From Lithospermum erythrorhizon (taxonomy: Eukaryota; Streptophyta; Magnoliopsida; Boraginales; Boraginaceae), in the NCBI GenBank assembly GCA_019722365.1, contig JADFUC010002135.1, positions 558,001 to 622,000 of the forward strand: a stretch of DNA of 64,000 nt, in the 5' to 3' direction. How positions within the stretch are numbered: the first letter of the stretch is position 1; each line of letters opens with the position of its first letter. The translations under genes and the position numbers were made by a program. Shown piece by piece: positions 52,951-64,000 of the stretch. The notes under the pieces are model-generated. The model was not told the DNA's origin. It saw only the letters and a list, made by a program, of their open reading frames with translations, and did not search any database.

Positions 52951-55050
52951 AAAAGATTGATCAATGCTATTGACTATCTTGTTTGTGTCATTAAAGATCA
53001 CTAAGGTGTATAGGATTTTATAGTGTATACTTTAGTATTGGAAATTGGAATGTATAGCAGGCTCGAAACAAGTGTATAGGTTCCACATGAAACTTGGTTC
53101 AAGGGATTGTTGTTGAGCTCGAACTTGATCGAATAGGCGGTTCGACTCAATTATTTTTCCTTGAGTATTGTGAATGTATAGTCCGACGTGCATAATGTTG
53201 AGTTCGTTTGATATATCCAGCTCGATTGCTTGTTAAATACTCGAATCACTCCAAGATCAAGTTGTCTTTATTAGCGGGATTCATTAAGATATAGACAACT
53301 TCAGTTTAGTGTTTTTGCATTTATTAGCCTCACATGAATTAGGCCGTTTAAGGTGAAAAGTGCTCGCTACAGCAACTTTTAGCATTTGTGTGATTTCCAT
53401 TTGATTTTCAAGTTATACTTCTAACTTCTAAGCAGATCTGGAAAGTAAAATCCAGAACAATCTTTTAATTAATGTTATGATTCTTTTTTCCAATATCGAA
53501 ATTTAGTCCTCGGTAATTTTAGTTGAAGTTAGTCAATTGTCGTAAATACTAAATATGGTCATTGGATATAATTTTCACATTAAAATCTATAATATACAAC
53601 GCCAAGTGTTTCCAATCACTTTGTTAGATTTGATAACTTCTTACGTTAAAATTGGGTCTTGATAAAAAGTCAGACACTTGTTATCATGATGCTGAAGACT
53701 TAATTTGTTCGTCACTATAATTTGCAACTCCTACCTACCCATTGATAAGGATGTGTATAATAAGACATAAAAAAAGAGCAAACAAAACTGTTTATAAGCA
53801 TCTAACTATATCGAGCGAAATGGCATAATTCGAATACTCCTTCTATTAGGTATAGCCGTATAATAGTCTCATGAATATGCTGAATAATGAAAATAAAATT
53901 ATTAGTATTCCGAATATTTATTTTCTGATTAATAAAAAAAAAAAAAGTGAAGGTGACAGGAATAAAAAAATAATAAAACGGAAACTAAATGGCTTTCAGG
54001 CGAGACATCTAAAATGCTCAAATTATTACTAATTTATTTGTAATACGATTTACCGTCTGCAACTTTGTTTTGCATGCTGTTCTGCTGATCAGTCATCACT
54101 CATCAGTAGCCACCATATAAAGAGCCGGTCAGCTAATTCCTTTAACTCGACTTAATTTTTGGATTTCTCTGCAATTCTACGTGACAATGACAATTTGTGG
54201 TACACGTACACTTACTTAAGAAATCATAATAACATAGCTATAACTTAATTTTTAGGATAGGCCAAATTGATAATATGGTCAAATAAAAATTCTAATTCAC
54301 TTGGTTAATTAAGGAAAGAATTAGTTCCTCCATCCCAAATTTTTTGAAAGATTTTCTCAAAATAGAATTTCCATAAATAGTTACTACTTTGACTAAATAA
54401 TAAGTAATGGAGAGGAGGGAGTAATTCTTTTAAATTTGCATAATAAAATAGTATAGAGTCAAATCACCCAAATAAAATGGGATGGAGGGAGTATTTTTTT
54501 ATGTAATTCAAGTGGAGTAAATAAAATTTATGTAAAATTAGGATGGACAAAATAAGTGAAATATTCTAACTCAACAATCGAAACAAGGACGGATCCAATT
54601 TTAACATGAGATATATTTCATCATTCAAAATATAAAATTTTACATGAATATTCATTTCGAAGAGAATAGAAGAGAACAAAAGAAAAAAAATATGGGACAA
54701 ATATTGAACTATCAACCTTTTATAAATTAATCAAATCTTAACCATTTGAGGTATTCTTTTGAACATAGAGTGCATGTTCATGTGAATATCTCCTTATTGT
54801 GTAGGTCCATTCTTGAATCCAAATACCAAGAAATAGAATTACATATTTTGGTAAATTTAAACGGCTAATATATAAATTATCAAAAATCAGGGCAACCTAA
54901 AGAGACTTTGGTTCTTTAATCTCACCATATTTATATGTGACATGATGCTGAGTGTAATAATGTATCACATAAAATATAATAAATGAATACAATCTTTAAT
55001 TAAAAATTAGTGTCACTATATTTTACACAATAATTAATTTCTTCCCTGCC
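52951..55050. other. Spacer between CHX and the dirigent pseudogene
   Basis: No gene seen. About 53060-53270 has several GAGCTCGAACTTG/GTTCGACTC-like pieces common in dispersed plant repeats. A Stowaway MITE occupies 54324-54491. The rest is AT-rich. Confidence 0.5.
54324..54491. mobile_element. Stowaway-type MITE
   Basis: A 168-bp AT-rich element. Its ends are GTTCCTCCATCCCAAAT and AAATGGGATGGAGGGAG, inverted relative to each other, flanked by TA on both sides (54322-54323 and 54492-54493). Stowaway elements are short non-autonomous relatives of Tc1/mariner with CTCCCTCC-type ends and TA targets. The left end has drifted (GTTCCTCC for CTCCCTCC). Confidence 0.8.
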
Positions 55051-55052
55051 TT

Positions 55053-55062
55053 TTATATAAAG
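55053..55062 (+). promoter_or_regulatory. TATA box upstream of the dirigent pseudogene
   Basis: TTATATAAAG lies about 75-80 bp upstream of the ATG at 55135, a normal promoter position for this kind of gene. Confidence 0.5.
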
Positions 55063-55134
55063 GGGGATGGACACCCTATATCAACTACATTCTTCGAGGT
55101 ATCAACGATAATCAATTAAACAAAATTGATTAGC

Positions 55135-55646
55135 ATGATGAGGAAGAATAATATGCTAATCTTCCCAAAGACACAAAATTAGAGAATCCAAACCATGCAA
55201 GCGCCTGGTCTTGTACTACCATGACCTACTCTTCAATAAAACAGACTTCACCAACTTCACCTCCGCCATCGTTGCATCGGCGCCGCCTCATCTAACCAAC
55301 TTCCATTTCGGAGACCTAATAATATTTGATGATCCGATGACCAAAGACACCAACCTTCACTCCCCCCCGGCCACCCGGGCTCAGGGGTTCGATTTCTATA
55401 ACATAAAAAATACTTATAATGCATGGTTTGCTTACACTTTATTGTTCAATTCTAGTGAGTACAAAGGCACATTAAACATTATGGGTGCAGACATTATGGC
55501 ACAGGAGACTAGAGATTTGTCAGTTGTGGAGTGAACTGAGAATTTCCTTCATGCAGTTAGAGGTTGTTACATTGCGTACGGATGTTGCCCAAGGTGATTA
55601 TTATTTTCGTCTCCAGATGGATATCAAGTTGTACGAATGTTACTAG
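55135..55646 (+). pseudogene. Dirigent protein gene, broken
   Basis: The central part (about 55160-55530) reads as a dirigent protein: PCKRLVLYYHDLLFNKTDF, TSAIVASAP, FHFGDLIIFDDP, NLHSPPATRAQGF and YKGTLNIMGAD. Dirigent proteins are secreted, disulfide-linked beta-barrels that steer coupling of phenoxy radicals to lignans and related products. Three faults are visible. The ATG at 55135 (MMRKNNMLIF) leads to a stop near 55182, so the signal peptide frame does not join the mature frame and part of the signal peptide appears missing. An in-frame TGA follows SVVE where the family has VVGGT. A frameshift follows near 55565, after which the normal C-terminus (DYYFRLQMDIKLYECY) resumes to the TAG at 55644-55646. 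A TATA box is present. It is a pseudogene unless the sequence is wrong at these points. Confidence 0.85.
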
Positions 55647-57305
55647 CTAGAGATTTATGGTTACAAATTACGAATATTTGCAAATACTCCTAATTAAATA
55701 CCACATGTGAAGTTCTATCCTAGTTACCCTTATGTTGGAAGATTACTTCAATGAATAAGATTTATGTTATTAGTTGTTAGTGTTGGTCAAGTTTTGTATC
55801 CAACTTTAATTTATGTAAGCTCACTTCATGTTTATGATGCAATTGTAGTTGATTCCAAACAAAGATGGTGAATCACATCATGCACATTCACTTTTCATTG
55901 AGGAACTCTTTGAAAATTTGGACTTAATAAATACTCCTTTCATCTCATAAAAATTATCTTGATCAAATCAATATTTTTATATATTTATGTTCCTGTTCTA
56001 AGTATTTTTATATATTTATGTTCCTGTTCTACAATATAATGAAATAGATCAAATGATGATCTAGTAGGTACGTAACTAAAAGAAAATTTTAAAGTAGAGA
56101 AAGTAAAATTGTTTACTATTAAAATAAATTAATTATCGTAAAAGTAACATATTTTCATATTTCTGATGGACTACTAGACAGCGTAACATATTTGTAGTAC
56201 GATTGCACATAATTAATTTTTTTGAAGATTACATACATCTGTAATTTACCATACTACTATGTATTCATTACAAGTTCAATATATTCTGGAACCTTTCCTT
56301 TCGAGGAAAATCCAAAATAAGTTATTTCTTATATTAATGTGCAATATATAATTCCACAATTGAAGATGCCTCTTGGATTTCTATCACAAGTTCACAACTC
56401 ACAAGATTGACAAGGGGAAATGTCCGATGACATGAAATCAGCCAAGATTGTTCACACAGCCGAACCACTTTATCATTTTAAAATTAACAACTGAGACCAA
56501 TTGATAATAATATTTAGAAGAAAAATTAGAAAAAATATAATAAAGAGAAAATGGAAAACTATATGTGATGCAAAGATACAATGATGATGCAAGGAATTAG
56601 ACATACATTGATACATATAATTATAAATTAGTTTTAGTTTGTTTCGGGCATAACTCAACTCAGAAAGAAATTTCAATGTTAAGTGTACCAAAGACTTAGC
56701 CTCTTCATGTAATGTAGGTTCGAAATACTGGGGCGGTGAATCTAGCTCGTGATTGAAGTGATTTTAAATGAAATCTGAAGTCTGTGACCAGTTGAGACAC
56801 ATCCTGCGATTTACCGCTGTAGCTCATGTTAGCGAGTAGCGTGAATTCTTAGGTTAGCATTGAAAATATTGAACTCTAAAGATAACTTTTTAAATTTAAT
56901 TCCAATTTTGGTAACGTGACATTTCTCAAATATTTTACATTTGAATGGGTCATAAATCATAATACCAAATTCCTAAAGTACTCAATAGATAACGAAAAAA
57001 GTTGGCAGTTCTCCAAATTTGTCAAAAAATAAGACTTAATACCTGAGTAATTGAGTTTGTATTCGTGTAACGGTACTCCTCGAGTTATAAATGTGTTACA
57101 CAAACAATATTCGAAATTTATATTAGTACAATGGTACTTCTGCTTATTATTGATTATGTCAAATTTTAAGAATCGTTTGTGCAATTAAATCGAAAAGTAC
57201 ACTCCTATTGGCACTCTACGTAGCGAATGTCCATATCGTTATCTTGGATCATATTTATCAACAGATATCACTCCCACATTCATTTTCAATCACTAAATTC
57301 CCATA
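55647..57305. other. Spacer between dirigent pseudogene and PAM71
   Basis: No gene seen. It contains a two-copy 31-bp-period duplication (55971-56031) and a GC-richer, repeat-like patch at 56700-56860 (GGTTCGAAATACTGGGGCGG...TTTACCGCTGTAGCTC) whose family I cannot name. Confidence 0.5.
55971..56031. repeat. Two-copy tandem duplication, 31-bp period
   Basis: TATTTTTATATATTTATGTT and CCTGTTCTA occur at 55971-56000 and 56002-56031, essentially identical. Confidence 0.85.
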
Positions 57306-60300
57306 ATGAAAAGCGTTACGCTCTCTTCAGAGAGCATGTTCTCAAGAACCACATATTCATCATCCCCATATTCAACTACTCCTACTAGACCCCTCAAATT
57401 CATTCAACTTTGCTTTCGTCCAAAAAATGTTGTCATCTCTAGGTATCTCATTCATGCTTTTTCACTAGTTCAGTTAATAGTTTCGTTTGTTATTGTTTTG
57501 ACTGTGTTTTTTCTTGTTCTTTGCAGGTTTTCAGTTAAGCACAGTTTGGAGTTCAGTGATGCAAAGCTTGGTCATTACCATGATAAGGTTTATCACGTGC
57601 CACGTGGCAATGTAAGCAGTTTATTGATCTCAAGAAGATTTTCCTTTTTTTAGATTTTGATGGTTGTATAATATTTGGTGAAAAATGTATCAAATGGTAG
57701 TATTCTTAATGCACTTTATTATTAACATAGATTGATTTAAATCAAAGTTATATGCGTCAACTAAGCTTCAAAGTTATGTGTGTCAACTAAACCACTAGGG
57801 TTAGTCCAGTGTCACGGATATTACTCATAATGATGAGGTTAGGGATCGAGTACTTGTAATGAGAAGGACCCATTTAAAAAAAAAAGTTATGTGTGTCAAC
57901 TAAGCTTCAAAGTTGTTAAGCTTCAATGTTGCCTGCATTTGATTTTAAGTGCCGATTTATTAGATATCTGTAACGCAATTGGATATGTATAGGAAGTATA
58001 GTTTATACTGTCAAGTTCAATAAGCTCAATTAGAAACATTAGCTGCAAATGTAGTATCTTGAAATCAATGAAATGGTGATATAATTAAATACAGGAACAA
58101 TTATGTTGGATATAATTCACGGTGCGGATTAGTGTCGGAAAGACAATCTCTATAATGAATCAGAACAAGATATTAGAATATGGAGGGTGTTTAATGTGTT
58201 ATGGTAGTTCTAATACAATCCTTTCAATGCTTATCACAATTGCACATTTGAAAGAACATAATATTATAATCTCCCTTTGTCAAATAAGCGACACTAATAT
58301 CAATGTCGACTCAATCAGAGAAGCAAACAGATGTAGGGGAATGGAATTATGAGCATACAGACAACTTTACAAATACTGTAGAGAGTGCAGGCAAATTGAT
58401 TATTTCTTGATTTGTCTCCATTTTTCTCTTAGATATCTTAATTGCATTCTTCTTATCTATTCCATTTAGTAAAAACATGATTTGCTTATTTGAGCCGCCA
58501 CCCAGTAGTTTTATAACTTTAGAGATTTCGACATGGATCATTTACATTTTAAAATTTTGTTTTGTTCTTCTTATACTTTATCAGAGTTCAATCTTTTTGG
58601 CAGCTCTCCAGAGTTACCAAGTCTGAAACAAGCCAGACTACACAACTTGTTCTTACTGATGCATGTAGAAGTGAATCAAATGAACTGATGTCCACAAACA
58701 AGTCAAGAATAGAGTATCTACCACCTCTAGGTTCCAATGTTCTCGATATTCCATTCAGCAGATATGTGAAGTTCATGATGCTGTTTGGGATTTTCGCTAT
58801 TCAGAATACTCGAGAGGCAGTTGCAGGTTCAGATGTTGCAAGTGGCTTTTCAGTTTTAGGGGACCTCGGTGATATTAGCACAGGTTTTGCCTCAGTTAGG
58901 AGAACTTCCCTGTAAACTTCCATCATTAAAAATGAAATTGTGACTGCATCAAGCTTAAATTTCTGCCAATGCATCTCCAAAGTCGGGCTGTAAAATATGT
59001 ATTTGTCAGTGTCATTTGAAGGAAAACTGAAGTTGAAAAGGCTGAATAAAATTGTACCACAAGATATATCTTGTTGAGGAAGTAAACATGTTGTGTGATT
59101 TGTTATCCAGACTTTGGCTTCCATAGATGTTTCATGAGTTCCTTCAATGGTGTTGAGTGTTGATCAACAGTTATTCCTGTGACGGAGACCTCGAACGTCA
59201 GAGACTTTCCTGTCTCAGAACTGTTCCTTAACTAAACTTATTTGACCCTTCGTTTATGCTATCTTTTAGGGATGGAAGGAATATTGGTAGTCTTGCCTAG
59301 GTTGAATATCCAGTCCCGAAATTATCTGATCTGGTTTTTCTTGCAGGCTTTCTTGCTAATATTTTTCTCCGAACTTGGTGATAAAACCTTCTTTATTGCG
59401 GTGATTTTTCTCTTTAATCAACTTCTAGGACTTTCTTTATGAGAATTTCTTTTACATTGCTCCACAACTAACTCTCATCCAATTGACATGTTATTGTATG
59501 AGTGTAAACATGCACTTTCTTGGTCCGAACATTCTTTCATGATTTAATTAAACATGGATGGTTTTCTTCATTTGCAGGCACTATTAGCAGCTAGGAACTC
59601 TGCTGCAATTGTTTTCCTTGGAACATTTGGTGCTCTTGGGTAACTACTTTGTAAACCATGATAGTTCACACATGTAGATGAAAACTAATGTTTTCTAGCT
59701 CAAATGGAATAGATTATTTCAGATACTACGCCCTTGCTGGTAAAAAACTGCATAACATGCCTCTTCATTGGCAGGTTAATGACTATTATTTCTGTTGTTC
59801 TTGGACGAACTTTCCACTATGTCGATGATCTCCTACCATCTGCTAGTGTCACTTTCTTGTATATGCTTTATATTTTTGCTTAGCGATGTCTCTGAAATCT
59901 CTCAAGTGATGATAAATATTACATTGCATAAATTTCTATAAATAGTTGGGGGAAGGAGTTATCGTTGATACATGTTTCATATTCTTAAAACATGTGAGAT
60001 CAATGACAGTGTGACACAACTAAACCTTTACTTCTTATTCATTGCTGGTGCCCACGCATATAGGTAGATAATTAATCTAACAGGACCAATGAATGATTAA
60101 CATTTTCATACTGAAAATAGTCTAACTTCATTGTTCATCCTGTACAAAATTCAGGTTCGGTGAAACTGATTTGCCTCTTGATGACATTGCTGCAGTAATT
60201 CTGCTGGTAATTCCTTATTATTTGTAAAAATGTGCAAAAAAAAGTGTATAAATAGGAAACAAAAACTGAAATTGGTATAATATGTCTATACTAGGGTAAA

Positions 60301-62961
60301 GTGCGATTGACATCTACCCTCCTGTGTCTTTTATAAAATGGAAATACTGTCCACTAAAATATCAAAAAGCCAACTTACCCCACAGTTTATTTTTTCAGAA
60401 ATGTGCAAATAAATAACTAATTGTAGCAACAATATCTCTTAGAATTCATTCTGATAACACGAGGGCATGACAGGTATACTTCGGAGTTTCAACATTGCTA
60501 GAAGCCTCGTCAAGTGATGGCCTCAAAGCTGAAGAAGAACAAAAGGAGGTTAAATTTTTACCCAAAAAAATATTTGATTAAAGATCTAAGGCATGCAATT
60601 ATGATAATCCCCAAATACATGCAAGAAAAATGTGAAATGTTTTAATTGAATCCATTCTGTCAGCAGAGAAAATATATTGATTATTGTACTTGATTAGCTA
60701 TAATAATAAGTGAACAATGTTTCACAATTGATGCCTTTTGAATCAGTTTATATCATATTATCTTTCTCATCAAATCACTAATTCGTAAAGGCATTGCAAC
60801 TTTCATTTATCTCTTATCATGCATATATGGAGAAGATTTTAAATTGTAATAAGTGCTCTACTAGTTTCCGTTTCTACCATCGAACCTATGGGAATAGGAG
60901 GCTACTATCATAAGTGTTTTACTTGTTGCATATTTTGCTGATGTGCCAGGCAGAACTTGCTGTTTCAGAGGTTTCAGGGGATGGTGCTGGAATCCTTGCA
61001 GCTGCCAGCACCGTAGTTAGCACTTTTCTATTGGTTTTTGTTGCTGAATGGGGTGATAAATCGTTTTTCTCAACAATTGGTAAGGATATTAACTGGCATT
61101 AAAAATCTATTTGTTGCCTAACTTTTTAGTTGATCTTTATGTCACCAGTGTAACATGTTTTGTCATCATTATGTTCAGTGGAGGAACTAAGGGGGCATGG
61201 GGAGAGGCCACTCTAATTTTCGAAAATTTTAATTTTATTAAGCATTTTTCAAAACTATAGTTATTCTTTTAAAAATTATGTTGTTCGTCCTCCCTAAATT
61301 TTTATATTTTTCTTATAAGTATGTTATCAAGTAATCCGTCCTCCTTATATAAAAATCCTGATTCCGCCATTGATTGTGTGAACTATCTTATATGATGCTC
61401 CATATTCTCTCTTAGCATGCATTCTATACACTATTTCCAGCCGTGCTAAAGAACACAGACAAACTTATACTCTATCAGTAAGTTCCAATTTTTTACAGCC
61501 CTGAAAGGTGATTTTATCAAAATCCAATTCGGTATATTCTATACGATGTATATGTTAACATATAATGACATATGAATGGTCATCAAATAAAGGTTTGAGA
61601 TCTCCTGGATGTTATTCAAAGTATCGACGAACTTCTATTTCTAATCAGTCGCTAAACATTTGTGGCTCAACGCAAGCTGATCTAGCATTTACTATTGTTA
61701 ATTATCTTACTATTGTTAAAAAAATTGTGAAACTAACTAAATAGGTAACCTACGATGTGCCTTTCAGCAATGATTATAACACTCCATCTATAATGTGAAA
61801 AAAAGATAGGGATGGAGTGCCAAACTAATTGTTCTTTTTTTAATTTGGCATACTTTCCTGATGCTTACTTAAAAATATTCTTTCAGCACTTGCTGCAGCC
61901 TCATCACCTCTTGGAGTGATTGCAGGTGCATTAGCTGGTCATGGAGCTGCAACTTTGGTAAATTCAATTTTTGAGATTTTATCCTGCTTAACAGTTTTAG
62001 ATATAGTCAATATGTATGTGTTAGTAGTATGCTAGGTAATTCTGACCTGACACTGCTGCTGCTGGTCCATCAGGCGTCTACATATGAATTGCGACCGCAC
62101 CAACTCTGTCCCTTAAGTTTCCCAGAGTGCTAATATGTTAATTCTCCAACTATGACAGGACATATTAAGACTCAAACTTCGACAACGTCTACATATCAAA
62201 TGTTAATTGCAATAGCTAACATTAAGGAATATAGTTACATATGGATGCTTCTTTAGTTTGGACTCTGTAGATGTGCGCATAACTACTTGTCCACATTCTT
62301 AGAAAAAAGTAAAAATATTGTTGGTATTGAGATGGATCATTCAGAGGGCTGCTACCCTCATCCACTATTTTGGCCTAAATGACCATCAGTCTAATCCCTG
62401 AGCTTTTCCCTTAAGTATGCGCTTTTTTTTTTCGTTCTAAAATATTATTCAAGAACTTACATGAATAACCTAATTAACAATCGATTCATGCAGTTGGCTG
62501 TACTTGGAGGCTCTTTACTAGGGACATTCTTATCCGAGAAGGTATGATTATTATCTACCCTAATGAACCTACTTACCAATATTATAGTTCTTGAAGATTT
62601 GTTACTTATAGTTGTTGACCTACATGTGTTCCTTTGTACATTATGAAAGGAAAAGCTATACATGAGTAGTATTTATAGATTGATAGATACATTGACACAT
62701 ATGTATGTATATATATAAGAATATATATATATTTCATTTATCTGTGGTATACATTTTGTTTTGGATGGGAGTATTCTTGTCCTGACGAAGATCGAATCTA
62801 GAATATTTGATTTCGATTTCCTAATTAGTTCGGAGTAATTCGGATATGTGTTCGTGTTTTCTGATACTAATTTCAACTACCTTGTACAGTTGATTGCCTA
62901 CATTGGTGGTACTCTCTTCCTGGTGTTTGCAGTAGTGACATTGATTGAGATTGTGAATTAA
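57306..62961 (+). CDS. PAM71: Chloroplast GDT1-like (UPF0016) Mn2+/Ca2+ transporter, PAM71 type
   Basis: Twelve coding exons: 57306-57442, 57527-57611, 58604-58894, 59347-59400, 59578-59639, 59775-59858, 60155-60206, 60474-60548, 60950-61079, 61887-61957, 62494-62541 and 62890-62961. They give 386 residues; Arabidopsis PAM71 has 370. The first 70 residues are rich in Ser, Thr and Arg, as in a chloroplast transit peptide. Two copies of the family motif E-x-G-D-K-(T/S) are present, ELGDKT at 180-185 and EWGDKS at 313-318, each in its own three-helix cluster (for example IALAAASSPLGVIAGALAG after the second). Family members move Mn2+ (and Ca2+) across the thylakoid membrane to supply photosystem II; CMT1, the close envelope relative, is the other possibility. 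All introns are GT-AG. The exon 6 donor at 59858 is chosen because it alone keeps frame; it adds about six residues (LPSASVTFL) relative to the family. A SINE sits in intron 2. Confidence 0.93.
57791..57883 (+). mobile_element. Small tRNA-derived SINE with 20-bp target duplication, PAM71 intron 2
   Basis: A 93-bp insert has a box A-like TTAGTCCAGTGTCACGG, a box B-like GGATCGAGTAC and ends in an A-run. It is flanked by a perfect 20-bp direct repeat, AAGTTATGTGTGTCAACTAA, at 57771-57790 and 57884-57903. The same family occurs in UBC intron 1 (4488-4594). The insert has the same orientation as the gene. Confidence 0.85.
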
Positions 62962-63044
62962 TGGCAGTTCAATTTTTCTTTTTGTATACGTTTTCGGAAT
63001 GCAATTATGCTTTCATTGCAGGAGATGGTCAATGTAATTTGAGC

Positions 63045-63050
63045 AATAAA
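63045..63050 (+). terminator. Candidate polyadenylation signal of PAM71
   Basis: AATAAA, 84 bases after the stop codon, followed by T-rich sequence. Motif and position only. Confidence 0.45.
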
Positions 63051-63432
63051 GAGTGTTTTATATATAGCCTTTTTTCTTGAAATGCTCAAGCTTTTAACTT
63101 ATAAGCTTAATGCAGAAAATAAAAGATTGGACTTGGTTGTATTTTTACTTATAAGATGTAGGGAAAATTTGTAGTTGAAGTATGATAATCACATGATACC
63201 TCTTTTTGATAAACATTTTTCATAATTTTCTATTCATTATATAAGGCTATAGAAAACATTAATAATGTGTTTCTTTATGATCATTACTATTGTGAATAAG
63301 AACATTATTATTATTTTAATTGTTATTAGTATATATTGATTATTTTTGAAGTATTAAACTTAGATGGAGATAGCAATTAAAAGAAAAATATGTGAAAAAC
63401 TCACAAAAAGACAAAAGTTCAAATGTAGAGAA

Positions 63433-63962
63433 TGCTAGAGTAATGTTAAATATTATATTGACCGAATACAATTGATTGAATATAAAATATAATAGTGTGT
63501 GTTATTTATAGATACATTAAATTTATATCTAGAGTAGACTCGAACATATGGAATAGATGTGGCCCAATATTTAAATCGGACTCGTGGACTTTAATGGAAA
63601 AAAATTGTTGTTCGAAACAAATAACAAAACAAAAAAAACATTATGAATGTTCGACGGCAATTTAGGAAGGAAAAAAAAATATTTTCGTCGGCGGGTGGGC
63701 ATTATTGGTGTTGAACCACTCGCTGGCGCAGCGGAAATTTTCTTTCAGGATCTTATGCTCATGATACCATGTAAAAAATGTTAGAGTAATGTAAATATTA
63801 TATTAATTGAATAGAATTGCATGAATATGAAATACAATAGTGTGTCTTATTTATAGACACATTAAACTTAAACTTAAAGTAACCTTCAAGATACTAAATA
63901 AATGTGGTCCAATACTTGAACTAGACTCGTATACTTAATGTTCACTCCACTATACTCTAACA
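63433..63962 (-). mobile_element. TRIM-like miniature LTR retrotransposon
   Basis: Two similar direct repeats flank a short core. The right one (63779-63962, 184 bp) has TGTTAGAG and CTCTAACA ends, i.e. TG...CA with inverted termini. The left one (63433 to about 63596) matches it over most of its length (TGCTAGAGTAATG, AATATTATATTGA, GTGTGTTATTTATAGA, ATGTGGCCCAATA) but lacks the last 20 or so bases. Next to the right repeat, on the minus strand, is TGGTATCATGAGC, close to the tRNA-Met primer site TGGTATCAGAGC, so the element reads leftward. At about 530 bp total with no coding capacity it fits terminal-repeat retrotransposons in miniature. Confidence 0.7.
63757..63769 (-). other. Primer-binding site of the TRIM-like element
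   Basis: On the minus strand TGGTATCATGAGC lies nine bases inside the 5' LTR. It equals the complement of the initiator tRNA-Met 3' end except for one extra T. Confidence 0.6.
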
Positions 63963-64000
63963 TCAAAGGTTGTCCCTAACTGAAGAAAATAAAAATTAGG

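Overview
The window is nuclear DNA of a dicot plant. All recognisable genes are split by GT-AG introns, the families are plant-specific or have plant-type architecture (CRF-type AP2/ERF factor, chloroplast GDT1 transporter, CHX antiporter, dirigent protein), and the rest is AT-rich spacer and decayed plant transposons. The species cannot be fixed from sequence alone.

Layout. 1 to about 2.7 kb: one end of a decayed Ty3/gypsy element (copy A), cut by the window edge. 3.99-6.54 kb (+): a complete four-exon E2 ubiquitin-conjugating enzyme. 10.30-11.31 kb (+): a single-exon cytokinin response factor. 18.03-22.42 kb (-): a seven-exon Crooked-neck/Clf1 spliceosome gene with two atypical splice donors. 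22.54-31.9 kb: a mosaic of unclassified decayed repeats starting only about 120 bp upstream of that gene's start codon. 32.77-32.99 kb: an Au-type SINE. 34.17-44.46 kb (-): an LTR retrotransposon (copy B) with decayed Tat-like reverse transcriptase and a three-unit tandem array in its 3' half. 47.46-52.80 kb (+): a CHX17/18/19-like cation/H+ antiporter with a 5'UTR intron; its second coding exon is broken over about 120 bp. 54.32-54.49 kb: a Stowaway MITE. 55.14-55.65 kb (+): a broken dirigent gene. 57.31-62.96 kb (+): a 12-exon PAM71-type thylakoid Mn/Ca transporter. 63.43-63.96 kb: a TRIM-like element.

The genes are unrelated housekeeping, signalling and transport functions and form no cluster or pathway. 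I found no convincing new biological system. The most informative observations concern gene integrity: the unusual splice donors in the Clf1 gene, the very local disruption of an otherwise intact CHX gene, and the doubly broken dirigent gene. Each could be real decay or residual long-read consensus error. On the repeat side, the best are a roughly 93-bp tRNA-like SINE with a perfect 20-bp target duplication, the tandem array inside the gypsy element, and the TRIM at the right edge.
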